A stretch of 21,906 nt of DNA from DASVBJ01 sp036375895 (lineage in GTDB: Bacteria; Actinomycetota; Actinomycetes; JACCUZ01), in assembly GCA_036375895.1 (NCBI GenBank), contig DASVBJ010000224.1, positions 1-21,906 of the forward strand. Reading direction: 5' to 3'. Shown piece by piece: positions 6,498-15,000 of this stretch (positions within the stretch are counted from its first letter, which is position 1; each line of letters begins with the position of its first letter). Position numbers and translations under genes: made by a program. The notes beneath the pieces were generated by a model. It was not told the DNA's origin, ran no database searches, and saw only the letters and a list, made by a program, of their open reading frames with translations.

Positions 6498-7682
6498 TTG
6501 GCTGCGCAGGAGATGCCGACCGGATCGATGAGCGAGGACCCTGCATTCACCCTGCACCGGCAGGGAAAGATGGAGATCGTCTCGACGGTGCCGTTGCGGG
6601 ACAAGGACGACCTGTCGCTCGCCTACACCCCTGGTGTCGCACGGGTGTGCTCGGCCATCGAGGCCGATCCGGCGCTCGTCCACGACCTCACCTGGAAGTC
6701 GCACGTGGTCGCCGTCGTGACCGACGGCACGGCCGTGCTCGGCCTCGGTGACATCGGCCCAGGGGCCGCACTGCCGGTCATGGAGGGCAAGGCCGTGCTG
6801 TTCAAGCAGTTCGGCGGCGTCGACGCCGTGCCGATCTGCCTCGATTGCACCGATGTCGACGACATCGTCGAGACGGTCGCACGCATCGCCCCTGCCTTCG
6901 GCGGCATCAACCTCGAGGACATCTCCGCCCCCCGGTGCTTCGAGATCGAGCGCCGGCTCGTCGAGCGGCTCGACATCCCCGTCTTCCACGACGACCAGCA
7001 CGGCACGGCGGTCGTCGTGCTTGCGGCACTGCGCAACGCGGCGCGACTCACCGGCCGGTCGCTCGCCGACCTGCGGGCCGTCGTCTCGGGAGCGGGCGCC
7101 GCGGGCGTGGCGGTGACGACGATCCTGCGGGAGGCGGGCATCGGCGACATCACGGTGTCGGACAGCAAGGGCGTCCTGCACGACGATCGCCCGGACCTGA
7201 CCGACGTCAAGCGCCGGCTGGCAGCAGTGACGAACGAGAGCGGGCTCACCGGCAGCCTGGCCGACTCCCTGCGCGGCGCCGATGTCTTCATCGGGGTCTC
7301 GGGCGGCGTCGTGCCGGAGGGCGCCGTGGCCTCGATGGCGAAGGACGCCATCATCTTCGCGCTGGCCAACCCGAACCCGGAGATCCACCCCGACGTGGCC
7401 CGCCGGCACGCGCGCGTGGTGGCGACCGGCCGCAGCGACTTCCCCAACCAGATCAACAACGTGCTGGCGTTCCCCGGCATCTTCCGCGGCGCCCTCGATG
7501 TCCGGGCCAGCAAGATCACGGAGAACATGAAGCTCGCCGCCGCGGAGGCGCTGGCCGAGGTCGTTGCCGGTGAGGTCACCGAGGACCTCATCGTGCCCAG
7601 CCCGTTCGACGAGCGGGTCGCGCCGGCCGTCGCGGCCGCGGTGGCCGCGGCGGCGCGTCGCGACGGCGTCGCCCGACTCTGA
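6498..7682 (+). CDS. NAD(P)-dependent malic enzyme
   Basis: A 394-residue short-form malic enzyme; it oxidatively decarboxylates malate to pyruvate and CO2, linking the TCA cycle to pyruvate. Seen in sequence: catalytic Tyr in LAYTPGVA (Y43), catalytic Lys in the GKAVLFKQFGGVDA segment, metal ligands in NLEDISAPRCFEIE (E140/D141) and VFHDDQHGT (D165/D166), and a dinucleotide-binding GAGAAGVA (198-205). ALANPNPEI and SDFPNQINNVLAFPGIFRGALD near the C-terminus are family signatures. I chose the TTG at 6498, with AAGGGA 6-7 nt upstream. ATG codons at 6513 and 6528 lack usable ribosome binding sites, and the longer frame from 6318 begins with non-homologous residues. NAD versus NADP preference is not decided. 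It lacks the N-terminal ACT-like regulatory extension seen in some actinobacterial malic enzymes. Confidence 0.92.
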   Translation: MAAQEMPTGSMSEDPAFTLHRQGKMEIVSTVPLRDKDDLSLAYTPGVARVCSAIEADPALVHDLTWKSHVVAVVTDGTAVLGLGDIGPGAALPVMEGKAVLFKQFGGVDAVPICLDCTDVDDIVETVARIAPAFGGINLEDISAPRCFEIERRLVERLDIPVFHDDQHGTAVVVLAALRNAARLTGRSLADLRAVVSGAGAAGVAVTTILREAGIGDITVSDSKGVLHDDRPDLTDVKRRLAAVTNESGLTGSLADSLRGADVFIGVSGGVVPEGAVASMAKDAIIFALANPNPEIHPDVARRHARVVATGRSDFPNQINNVLAFPGIFRGALDVRASKITENMKLAAAEALAEVVAGEVTEDLIVPSPFDERVAPAVAAAVAAAARRDGVARL

Positions 7683-7696
7683 GCCGGCCGCGGCTC
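7681..7696 (+). terminator. GC hairpin at the malic enzyme stop
   Basis: A perfect 6-bp stem GAGCCG/CGGCTC with a 4-nt loop begins within the TGA stop codon. No T-tract follows. It could reduce read-through into the oxidoreductase gene that starts at 7730, but this is inferred from structure alone. Confidence 0.3.
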
Positions 7697-7729
7697 GGGC
7701 GGACCAGAGGGCGGGGCTAGGGTCGGGGG

Positions 7730-8701
7730 ATGTTCGCCGCGTACGCCACCCGCTTCGACACCGACGACCCGTTGGCCGGCCTCGAGCTCGGCGAGCGCCC
7801 CGACCCCCAGCCCAGGGACGGCTGGGCGACGGTCCGGCTGCGCGCGGCCTCGCTCAACCACCACGACCTGTGGAGCCTGCAGGGCGTGGGGCTCGGCGCG
7901 GACCAGCTCCCGATGGTGCTCGGGTGCGACGGCGCGGGGGTCGACGAGGATGGCAACGAGGTCATCGTCCACGCCGTGATCGGCGACCCGGACTTCCGCG
8001 GCGACGAGACGATGGACCCCAAGCGGTCGTTGCTGTCCGAGCGCCACGACGGAACGTTCGCCGACGTGGTCAGCGTGCCGCGGCGCAACCTCGTGCCCAA
8101 GCCTCCCGAGCTCAGCTGGGAGGAGGCGGCCTGCCTGCCCACGGCCTGGCTCACGGCGTACCGGATGCTCTTCACCCAGTCCGGGGTGCAGCCGGGCGGC
8201 ACCGTGCTCGTGCAGGGCGCCGGCGGTGGCGTCTCCACCGCGCTGGTCGCGATCGGCCGTGCGGCCGGCTACCGCATGTGGGTCACCAGCCGGGACCAGG
8301 GCAAGCGGGAGCGTGCCATCGCGCTCGGCGCCGACCAGGCCTTCGAGGCCGGCGCCCGCCTGCCGGAGCGGGTCGACGCGGTGATGGAGACCGTCGGCGC
8401 GGCGACGTGGGAGCACAGCCTCAAGTGCCTCAACCAGGGCGGCACGATCGTCGTCTCGGGGGCCACCGGCGGCTACCAGGCCCAGACCGACCTGCGCCGC
8501 GTCTACTTCCTCCAGCTCAAGGTCGTCGGCTCGACCATGGGCACGCGTGACGAGCTCGAACGGCTCGTCCAGCTCTGCGCGCAGACGGGGGCGCGGCCGC
8601 TCGTCGACACGAGCATGCCGCTCGAGGAGGCGCGTGACGGCTTCGCGCGGATGGCCAAGGGCGACCTGTTCGGCAAGGTCGTGTTCACCCGGCCCGCCTG
8701 A
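7730..8701 (+). CDS. MDR-family zinc-type alcohol dehydrogenase-like protein
   Basis: A 323-residue medium-chain dehydrogenase/reductase. The GroES-like N-terminal domain (about 1-125) has the SLNHHDLW and PMVLGCDGAG motifs, and the Rossmann domain (about 150-285) has the NAD(P) motif VQGAGGGVSTALVAIGRAAG (GAGGGV at 163-168). The four-cysteine structural zinc loop expected near residues 85-110 is missing, while C66 of the catalytic-zinc region and the HH pair at 44-45 are present, so metal content is uncertain. This pattern is usual for quinone-oxidoreductase-like members, which use NADPH on quinones, enones or small carbonyls; the true substrate is unknown. The start ATG at 7730 follows a G-rich ribosome binding site. 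The next gene begins 2 nt after its stop, so the two are almost certainly cotranscribed. Confidence 0.88.
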   Translation: MFAAYATRFDTDDPLAGLELGERPDPQPRDGWATVRLRAASLNHHDLWSLQGVGLGADQLPMVLGCDGAGVDEDGNEVIVHAVIGDPDFRGDETMDPKRSLLSERHDGTFADVVSVPRRNLVPKPPELSWEEAACLPTAWLTAYRMLFTQSGVQPGGTVLVQGAGGGVSTALVAIGRAAGYRMWVTSRDQGKRERAIALGADQAFEAGARLPERVDAVMETVGAATWEHSLKCLNQGGTIVVSGATGGYQAQTDLRRVYFLQLKVVGSTMGTRDELERLVQLCAQTGARPLVDTSMPLEEARDGFARMAKGDLFGKVVFTRPA

Positions 8702-8703
8702 CT

Positions 8704-9720
8704 GTGAGCACCGACGACATCTCCGCGCCGACGTGGCTGGACCCGGCGTGGCGGGCGGCCGCCGAGGAGTGGGTGGCGGCCCGGCTGGCCGAGCACGGTC
8801 TCGCCGTGACCGGCGAGACCGAGCAGACGCATGCCCGGCCCTGGTCGACGGTCCTGCGGGTGCCGACCGCCGCGGGGCCGGTGTGGTTCAAGGCGAGCGC
8901 GAGCGGCACGGCGTACGAGGCGCCGCTGCTCACCGCGCTCGCCGGCTGGACGCCGGACCAGGTGCTGGTGCCGCTCGCGGCCGACACCGGGCGCGGGTGG
9001 CTGCTGCTGCCCGACGGGGGTACGACGTTGCGGGCCCAGCAGGCGGGCCACACCGACCTGGCCCACTGGGAACGCGGCCTCGTCGAGTACGGCGAGCTGC
9101 AACGGCGGGTCGAGTCGCGGGCCGACGACATGGTCGCGCTCGGCGTCCCCGACCTGCGGCCCGCCGCGCTGCCCGCCCGGCTCGCCGACCTGCTCGACGA
9201 CGAGGAGCTGCTGCTCGTCGGCCGGCCGGACGGGCTCACCCGGGCACAGCTGGACCGGCTGCGCGCCGACCTCCCGACGTACGCCCGCTGGTGTGCCGAC
9301 CTGGCCTCCACCGGCGTCGCGCCGTCGTTGCAGCACGACGACCTGCACGACGCCAACCTGTTCGTCGGCAACGGGCACTACCGGGTGTTCGACTGGGGCG
9401 ACGCGTCGGTCGCCCACCCCTTCACGACCCTGCTCGTGAGCCTGCGGGTCGTCGCCGACCGGCTGCAGCTGCCGTACGGCGCGCCCGAGCTGCTGCGTCT
9501 GCGCGACGCCTACCTCGAGCCGTGGACGGCCGAGCACGACCGGGCCGGCCTGGCCGAGGCCTGCCGGCTGGCGCTGCGGGTCGGGGCGGTCGGCCGGGCG
9601 CTGGCCTGGCAGCGGGCGCTGGTGAACGCGACGCCGGCGGCCATGCAGCGCTTCGGCGGCGGGCCGGCCGGGTGGCTCCTGGAGCTGTACCAGCCGACCC
9701 CCTTGGACGCGCCCGACTGA
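8704..9720 (+). CDS. Aminoglycoside phosphotransferase-like (APH) kinase
   Basis: A 338-residue protein of the APH/choline kinase fold. The N-lobe has a lysine in VWFKAS (K63) suited to ATP binding. The catalytic loop is SLQHDDLHDANLF (H211, D212/D213, H215, N218), matching the HGDLHxxN Brenner motif with QHDD in place of HGD, and the metal-binding aspartate is D230 in RVFDWGDASVAHPF. It should transfer phosphate from ATP to a small hydroxylated molecule. Chromosomal actinobacterial members of this group are mostly uncharacterised kinases, so antibiotic resistance should not be assumed. The GTG at 8704 lies 2 nt after the upstream oxidoreductase stop and begins STDDISAPTW; coupling to that gene suggests a shared small-molecule pathway, but this is only an inference. 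Confidence 0.85.
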   Translation: MSTDDISAPTWLDPAWRAAAEEWVAARLAEHGLAVTGETEQTHARPWSTVLRVPTAAGPVWFKASASGTAYEAPLLTALAGWTPDQVLVPLAADTGRGWLLLPDGGTTLRAQQAGHTDLAHWERGLVEYGELQRRVESRADDMVALGVPDLRPAALPARLADLLDDEELLLVGRPDGLTRAQLDRLRADLPTYARWCADLASTGVAPSLQHDDLHDANLFVGNGHYRVFDWGDASVAHPFTTLLVSLRVVADRLQLPYGAPELLRLRDAYLEPWTAEHDRAGLAEACRLALRVGAVGRALAWQRALVNATPAAMQRFGGGPAGWLLELYQPTPLDAPD

Positions 9721-9728
9721 CGGGGCGC

Positions 9729-9748
9729 GGGTCAGGGTCCCCTGGCCC
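9729..9748 (+). terminator. GC-rich hairpin after the APH-like gene
   Basis: GGGTCAGGG and CCCTGGCCC face each other with one G-T wobble, forming an 8- to 9-bp stem with a very short loop, starting 8 nt after the stop codon at 9720. No T-tract follows, as is common in high-GC actinobacteria. It probably separates the oxidoreductase-kinase pair from the next gene. Confidence 0.42.
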
Positions 9749-9830
9749 CCGTGGGACGGACGTTCGCCCCGGACGCGCCAGGCCACCGCGGTGGGAGGCT
9801 GTCGGTGGAGCGCAGCGGGAGGGCGAGGCA

Positions 9831-10286
9831 ATGGATGCTGCTGAAGTGTTGACGGACGCAAGGCGCAAGGTCGTCGACGAGGCGTACACCGCGTTGCGGC
9901 GTAGTCAGAGCGCCCACTACCTGGCGGCGGGCGAGGAGTTCACCCGGCAACGCCTGGCCGACCTGTTCGGGCTGGTGGTCACGGGCGTCCGTGACCGCGA
10001 GCTGACCCACGTGGTGGAGTACGCCGAGGGGCTGGCGCGGGAGCGGTTCGAGGCCGGCTTCGACTTCGTCGAGGTGCAGACCGCCTTCAACGCGCTCGAG
10101 GAGGCGATGTGGCGGCGGCTCCTCACCAGTCACCTGACGGGCGACCTGGTCGACGCCCTCGCGGCGTTGAGCACCGTGCTCGGCGCGGGCAAGGACGCGT
10201 TGGCTCGCACGTACGTCTCGCTCGCGACCCGCCGGCACGTGCCGTCGCTGGACCTGACCGCCCTCTTCCGGGGTGCAAGCGCCTGA
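9831..10286 (+). CDS. Stand-alone RsbRD_N-like helical protein
   Basis: A 151-residue, almost entirely helical protein that resembles the N-terminal non-haem globin-like domain of RsbR paralogues (RsbRD_N). Seen: a first helix with ARRKVVDEAYTALRRSQSAHY, the FTRQRLADLFGLVVTGVRDRE segment, and the YAEGLARERFEAGFDFVEVQTAFNALEEAMWRRL region typical of this domain. In RsbRD-like proteins this domain is followed by a STAS domain that acts in the stressosome or on an anti-sigma-factor pathway. Here the protein ends after the helical part, with a short RHVPSLDLTALFRGASA tail and no STAS domain. The ATG at 9831 is well supported by GGGAGGG 6-7 nt upstream. No sigma factor, kinase or phosphatase lies nearby. 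The family call is from residue patterns only. Confidence 0.68.
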   Translation: MDAAEVLTDARRKVVDEAYTALRRSQSAHYLAAGEEFTRQRLADLFGLVVTGVRDRELTHVVEYAEGLARERFEAGFDFVEVQTAFNALEEAMWRRLLTSHLTGDLVDALAALSTVLGAGKDALARTYVSLATRRHVPSLDLTALFRGASA

Positions 10287-10294
10287 GCCGGTGG

Positions 10295-10894
10295 TCACGC
10301 GCCGCGCAGCACCCGGCGTACCTCGTCGAGGGCGACCTCGAACACGTCCTTGAGCGCGGCGACGTCGGCCGGGGTCGGGCTGCTGCGGCGGACCTCGTCG
10401 CGCACGCCGTCGCGGAACCGGTCGGCCATCCTCACCAGCTCGACGCGCTCCGGGTGGCCGGCTCGTTGCTCGGCCCGTGACTGTCGGGCCTGGTGGCGGC
10501 TCTCCCGGCGTACGTCGCGGGCCGCCGACTTCAGCTCCGCCCGCAGGTCCTTGACCGAGCCCCGTACCTCGGAGCGGATCTCAGCGGCCAGGTCGCGCAC
10601 CGAGCCCTCGATCTCCTCCTCGAGGTCGTCCAGGTCACCCTGGCGACCCGCCAGCTCGGCCCGACCCGCGTCGGTGATGCGGTAGACCTTGCGCCCCTGC
10701 TCGACGTCGTGCGTGACCAGGCCCTCGGCCTCGAGGCGAGCGAGGCGCGGGTAGACGGTGCCGGCGCTCGGCGCGTACAGCCCCATGAAGCGGTCCTCGA
10801 GCTCGCGGATCACGTCGTACCCGTGCCGCGGGCTCTCGTCGAGCAGGCGCAGCAGGTAGAGCCGGAGCCGTCCGTGCGCGAACACGGGGGTCAC
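10295..10894 (-). CDS. PadR-family transcriptional regulator
   Basis: A 199-residue PadR regulator. The winged helix-turn-helix (about 8-80) has the standard LYLLRLLDESPRHGYDVIRELEDRF start, the SAGTVYPRLARLEAEGLVTHD recognition helix and wing, and RKVYRITDAGRAEL. From about 84 to 150 comes a long, very charged helical stretch (DDLEEEIEGSVRDLAAEIRSEVRGSVKDLRAELKSAARDVRRESRHQARQSRAEQR), likely a coiled coil for dimerisation, then a C-terminal helical tail. The GTG at 10894 overlaps the stop of the upstream DUF4097 gene as GTGA (4 nt), so the two are translationally coupled. Regulators of this type often repress their own operon; the triplicated site at 11715-11780 is the natural target. The ligand is unknown. 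Confidence 0.9.
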   Translation of the reverse strand: MTPVFAHGRLRLYLLRLLDESPRHGYDVIRELEDRFMGLYAPSAGTVYPRLARLEAEGLVTHDVEQGRKVYRITDAGRAELAGRQGDLDDLEEEIEGSVRDLAAEIRSEVRGSVKDLRAELKSAARDVRRESRHQARQSRAEQRAGHPERVELVRMADRFRDGVRDEVRRSSPTPADVAALKDVFEVALDEVRRVLRGA

Positions 10895-11697
10895 GCGGGC
10901 ACCCGGCGCAGCAGCGTGACCCCGCCCGAGACGGTCTTGGCGCGCAGCCGGCCGTTGCCGTCGCCGACCCGTCCGCGCAGCACGGCGCGTCCGGGGGTGC
11001 GCTCGGCGGTCACGGCGCCGAACGCGCTGTCGAGGTCACCGCTCATCGTCTTGACCTCGACCTGCAGCCCTGCCGTCTCGGGCAGGCGCAGGGTGAGGTC
11101 GCCGGAGACGCTGGACAGCTCGATGCTGCCGTCGCGGGGAACGTCGAGGTCGAGGGTCATGTCGCCGGAGACGGTCTTGGCGCGAACCCGGGCGCTGGCG
11201 CCGTCGACGACCGTGAGGTCGCCGGAGACCGTGGTGAAGTCCAGCGAGCCGGCGAGCCCTCGGCTCTCCAGGTCGCCGCTGACGGTCTGGGCCGTGATGT
11301 CGGACCGTACGCCGTCCAGGGTCACCTCCCCGGACACGCTCTTGACCTTCGTCGGAGCCGTGATCCCCGAGATGACGGCGTCGGCGGCCACGACGCCGAG
11401 CTCGACCGGGGCGTCGTGGGGGACCGACACCGACACGACGGCGCGGGTCCGGCGGCCGCCGACCCAGTCGAGCAGGCCGCCCCAGGTGAGCCGTTCGTGG
11501 GCGATCGTCAGGGTGTCGCCGTCGAGGGTCAGCTGCAGGGTGCCCTGCACCTCGCTGATCTCGACATGTGCCGCGCCGGTCTCGGCGTCCTCGGTGCGCC
11601 CGACCACGTCGACGCTGCCCTCGACGATCCGGACGTTGAGCCGCCGTACGCCCTCCAGGTCGAGGGAGCGGGGCTGCTCGATGCGCCACTGCTGCAT
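10891..11697 (-). CDS. DUF4097-family beta-repeat protein
   Basis: A 268-residue protein of the DUF4097 (adhesin-like beta-strand repeat) family. Its second half contains seven copies of a VSGD-type repeat (SVSGEVTL, TVSGDLES, TVSGDLTV, TVSGDMTL, SVSGDLTL, TMSGDLDS, TVSGGVTL) spaced about 20-25 residues apart, as expected for turns of a beta-solenoid. The N-terminal part (MQQWRIEQPRSLDLEGVRRLNVRIVEGSVDVVG) has the family's typical opening. There is no signal peptide, so it should be cytoplasmic. The ATG at 11697 is fixed by AAAGGAG (11704-11710 on the minus strand). It overlaps the padR-like gene by 4 nt, a pairing common in actinobacteria and suggestive of a joint stress or envelope response, although no function is established. 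Confidence 0.88.
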   Translation of the reverse strand: MQQWRIEQPRSLDLEGVRRLNVRIVEGSVDVVGRTEDAETGAAHVEISEVQGTLQLTLDGDTLTIAHERLTWGGLLDWVGGRRTRAVVSVSVPHDAPVELGVVAADAVISGITAPTKVKSVSGEVTLDGVRSDITAQTVSGDLESRGLAGSLDFTTVSGDLTVVDGASARVRAKTVSGDMTLDLDVPRDGSIELSSVSGDLTLRLPETAGLQVEVKTMSGDLDSAFGAVTAERTPGRAVLRGRVGDGNGRLRAKTVSGGVTLLRRVPA

Positions 11698-11714
11698 GGT
11701 GCTCTCCTTTTCGC

Positions 11715-11780
11715 GATGTATCGCGTCTGTCAAGGAGACGATATATCGCGTTGCTGGAAAGTCAAGATGTATCGCGTCTG
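11715..11780 (-). promoter_or_regulatory. Triplicated operator and promoter of the DUF4097-padR operon
   Basis: Three direct copies of GATRTATCGCGTYTG-like sequence start at 11715, 11740 and 11766 (25-26 bp apart, on one DNA face roughly every 2.5 turns). Copies 1 and 2 are also palindromic: CGCGAT-GT-ATCGCG (11712-11725) and CGAT-AT-ATCG (11739-11748). On the minus strand TTGACT (11760-11765) is a likely -35, with the -10 inside copy 2 (TATATC or TATCGT). The promoter is therefore embedded in the sites and copy 1 ends just before the ribosome binding site, as expected for autorepression by the PadR protein. Binding itself is inferred. Confidence 0.72.
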
Positions 11781-11816
11781 CCGGGGGTGGGGCGCGGTGG
11801 GCGTGCGGGAGGGGAC

Positions 11817-11993
11817 TCAGTCGTCCTCGTCGTCGAGGCGGGCCAGCCAGGTGGCCAGCCGTTCGACGGGGATCTCGAACTCCGGGTTGAGGTCGACGAA
11901 CTCCTGCAGCCGCGCGGCGACCCACTCCAGGGTCACCGTCTCCTCGCCGCGCCGGGCCTCCAGCTCCTCGATCCCGCGGTCGGTGAAGTACAC
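11817..11993 (-). CDS. Small DUF6104-family protein next to kgd
   Basis: A 58-residue protein beginning VYFTDRGIEELEARRGEETVTLEWVAARLQEFVDLNPEFEIPVERLATWLARLDDEDD. I recognise it as DUF6104, a small acidic family found across actinobacteria beside kgd. It has no cysteines, signal peptide or membrane helix and ends in an acidic DDEDD tail. The GTG start at 11993 lies 8 nt after the kgd stop, so the two genes are probably co-translated; a longer frame extends back through kgd but is only shadow sequence. Its persistent position suggests a role linked to the 2-oxoglutarate dehydrogenase complex, but no function is known to me. Confidence 0.82.
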   Translation of the reverse strand: MYFTDRGIEELEARRGEETVTLEWVAARLQEFVDLNPEFEIPVERLATWLARLDDEDD

Positions 11994-12001
11994 CCGCGCG
12001 C

Positions 12002-15000
12002 CTAGAGAGCGAAGGCCCGCTCGACCAGCGCACGCTGCTCGAGCTCGTGCTGCTTGTGCGAGCCGGCCGCGGGCGACGCCGCCGCTGCCCGCGAGACGCA
12101 CGAGAGCTGGCGGCCGCCGAGGTGAGCGGGCAGGTTGAGCGCCATGAACGGCCAGGGCCCCTGGTTGGCCGGCTCCTCCTGCACCCACATCAGGTCGGCG
12201 TTGCCGAACGGGGCCAGCGCCTGCAGGATCCCCCGCGCCGGGAGCGGCGCGAGCTGCTCCACCCGCACGATGGCCACCGAGCCGCCGCTCGCGTCTCCTG
12301 CGGCGACCCGCTTGGCGCGCTCGGCGAGAAGGTCCCAGTAGACCTTGCCGGAGCAGAGCAGGACCCGGCGCACGGACGCCGGGTCGGCGCCGGACTCGGT
12401 CTCCGGGATGACCGGACGGAAGGTGCCGGTGGTGAAGTCCTCCACCGCGGAGGCGGACGCCTTCAGCCGCAGCATCGACTTGGGCGTGAACACCACGAGC
12501 GGGCGCCGGGGCTCGTGGTACGCGTGCCAGCGGAGCAGGTGGAAGTACGACGCCGGGGTGGTCGGCATGGCCACCGTCATGTTGTCCTCGGCGCACAGCT
12601 GCAGGAAGCGCTCGATGCGGCCGGAGGAATGGTCCGGGCCCTGGCCCTCGTAGCCGTGCGGCAGCAGCAGGACGACCGACGACCGCTGGCCCCACTTCTG
12701 CTCGGAGCTGGAGACGAACTCGTCGACGATCGCCTGCGCCCCGTTGGTGAAGTCGCCGAACTGCGCCTCCCAGAGCACCAGCGCGTCGGGACGGGCCACC
12801 GAGTAGCCGTACTCGAAGCCCATCGTCGCGAACTCCGACAGCAGCGAGTCATAGATCCAGAACCGGGCCTGGCCGTCGTCGAGGTGGGCGAGCGGGGTCC
12901 ACTCGTCGCCGGTCTCGCGGTCGGTGAGCACGGCGTGCCGCTGGACGAACGTCCCGCGCCGGCTGTCCTGGCCGGCGAGCCGGACGGGCCGGCCCTCGAG
13001 CAGCAGCGAGCCGAAGGCGAACAGCTCTCCCATGGCCCAGTCGATGCCGCCCTCGGTGGCCATCGCGGCGCGACGCTGCAGCAGCGGCAGCAGCTTCGGG
13101 TGGACCGTGAAGCTGTCGGGCAGCGCGACGTGGGCCTCGGCGATGCGCTTGACGGTCTCCATGTCGATCGCAGTCTGGATGTTCGGCGCACCGATCGACG
13201 CGTGCTGCTCGGCAGGGGGCTCGATGCCCTCGCCGGTGCCCTGGTCGGAGGACGCGGCGATGGTCTCGCGGGTCTCGGCGAACACCCGCTCGAGCTGGCC
13301 CTGGTAGTCGCGCAGGGCCTGCTCGGCCTCCTCGACCGAGATGTCGCCGCGGCCGATGAGCGACTCGGTGTACAGCTTGCGGACGGAGCGCTTGGCCTCG
13401 ATGAGGGAGTACATGAGCGGCTGCGTCATCGACGGGTCGTCGCCCTCGTTGTGGCCGCGACGGCGGTAGCAGACCATGTCGATGACGACGTCCTTCTTGA
13501 ACGCCTGGCGGTACTCGAACGCGAGCTTGGCGACGCGCACGCAGGCCTCGGGGTCGTCGCCGTTCACGTGGAAGATCGGCGCCTGGATCATCCGGGCCAC
13601 GTCGGTGCAGTAGAAGGACGAGCGGGACGAGGCCGGCGACGTCGTGAACCCGACCTGGTTGTTGATGATGACGTGCACGGTGCCGCCGGTGCGGTAGCCG
13701 CGCAGCTGCGACAGGTTGAGGGTCTCGGCCACGACGCCCTGGCCGGCGAAAGCCGCGTCGCCGTGGAGCAGGACCGGCAGCACGGTGAAGCCGCTCTCGC
13801 CCTTGTCGATGCGGTCCTGCTTGGCCCGGGCGATGCCCTCCAGCACCGGGTTGACGGCCTCGAGGTGCGAGGGGTTGGCCGCGAGGTAGACCTTGCAGTC
13901 GTGGCCGTCGGGCGTCGTGTAGGTGCCCTCGGTGCCGAGGTGGTACTTGACGTCGCCGGAGCCCTGGACCGACCGCGGATCCTGGTTGCCCTCGAACTCG
14001 CGGAAGATCTGGCCGTAGCTCTTCCCGGCCAGGTTGGCGAGCACGTTGAGCCGGCCGCGGTGGGGCATGCCGATGCAGACCTCGTCCAGACCGTCCGCGG
14101 CCGCCGAGCACATCACCTGGTCGAGCAGTGGGATCACCGACTCGCCGCCCTCGAGGGAGAAGCGCTTCTGCCCGACGTACTTGGTCTGCAGGAACGTCTC
14201 GAACGCCTCGGCGGCGTTGAGCCGGCGCAGGATCCGGAGCTGGTCCTCGCGGTTGGGCTTGGGCGAGCCGACCTCGACGCGCTCCTGGATCCAGCGACGC
14301 TCCTCGGGGTCCTGGATGTGCATGTACTCGATGCCGATGCGCCGGCAGTACGACTCGCGCAGGATGCCCAGGATCTCGCGCAGCGTCGCCATCGGGCGGC
14401 CGCCGAACCCCCCGGTGGCGAACTCCCGGTCGAGGTCCCAGAGCGTCAGGCCGTGGGTGACGACGTCGAGGTCCGGGTGGGAGCGCTGGCGGAACTCCAG
14501 CGGGTCGGTGTCGGCCATGAGGTGGCCGCGGACGCGGTAGGCGTGGATGAGCTCCTGCACCCGCGCCTGCTTCGCCACGTCGTCCTCGTGCGAGGCCGAG
14601 ATGTCCTGCACCCAGCGGATCGGCTCGTAGGGCAGGCGCAGCGCGCGGAAGATGTCGTCGTAGAAGCGGTCCTCGCCGAGCAGCAGCTGGTGGATGCGGC
14701 GAAGGAAGTCACCGGACTGCGCGCCCTGGATGATGCGGTGGTCGTAGGTCGACGTGAGCGTGAGGATCTTGCTGACGGCCAGGCGGGCCAGCGTCTCGGG
14801 GGCTGCGCCCTGGTACTCGGCCGGGTACTCCATCGCGCCGACGCCGACGATGGTGCCCTGCCCGGACATGAGCCGCGGCACCGAGTGGACCGTGCCGATG
14901 GTGCCGGGGTTGGTCAGGCTGATCGTCGTACCGGCGAAGTCGTCCGCGGTCAGCTTGCCGTGGCGGGCCCGGCGTACGACGTCCTCGTAGGCGGACCAGA

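Noticed and set aside
8704..9720. Aminoglycoside resistance gene
   Set aside because: It has the APH fold motifs but sits in a core-looking operon, with a variant catalytic loop and no resistance-gene context; a generic small-molecule kinase is the safer call.
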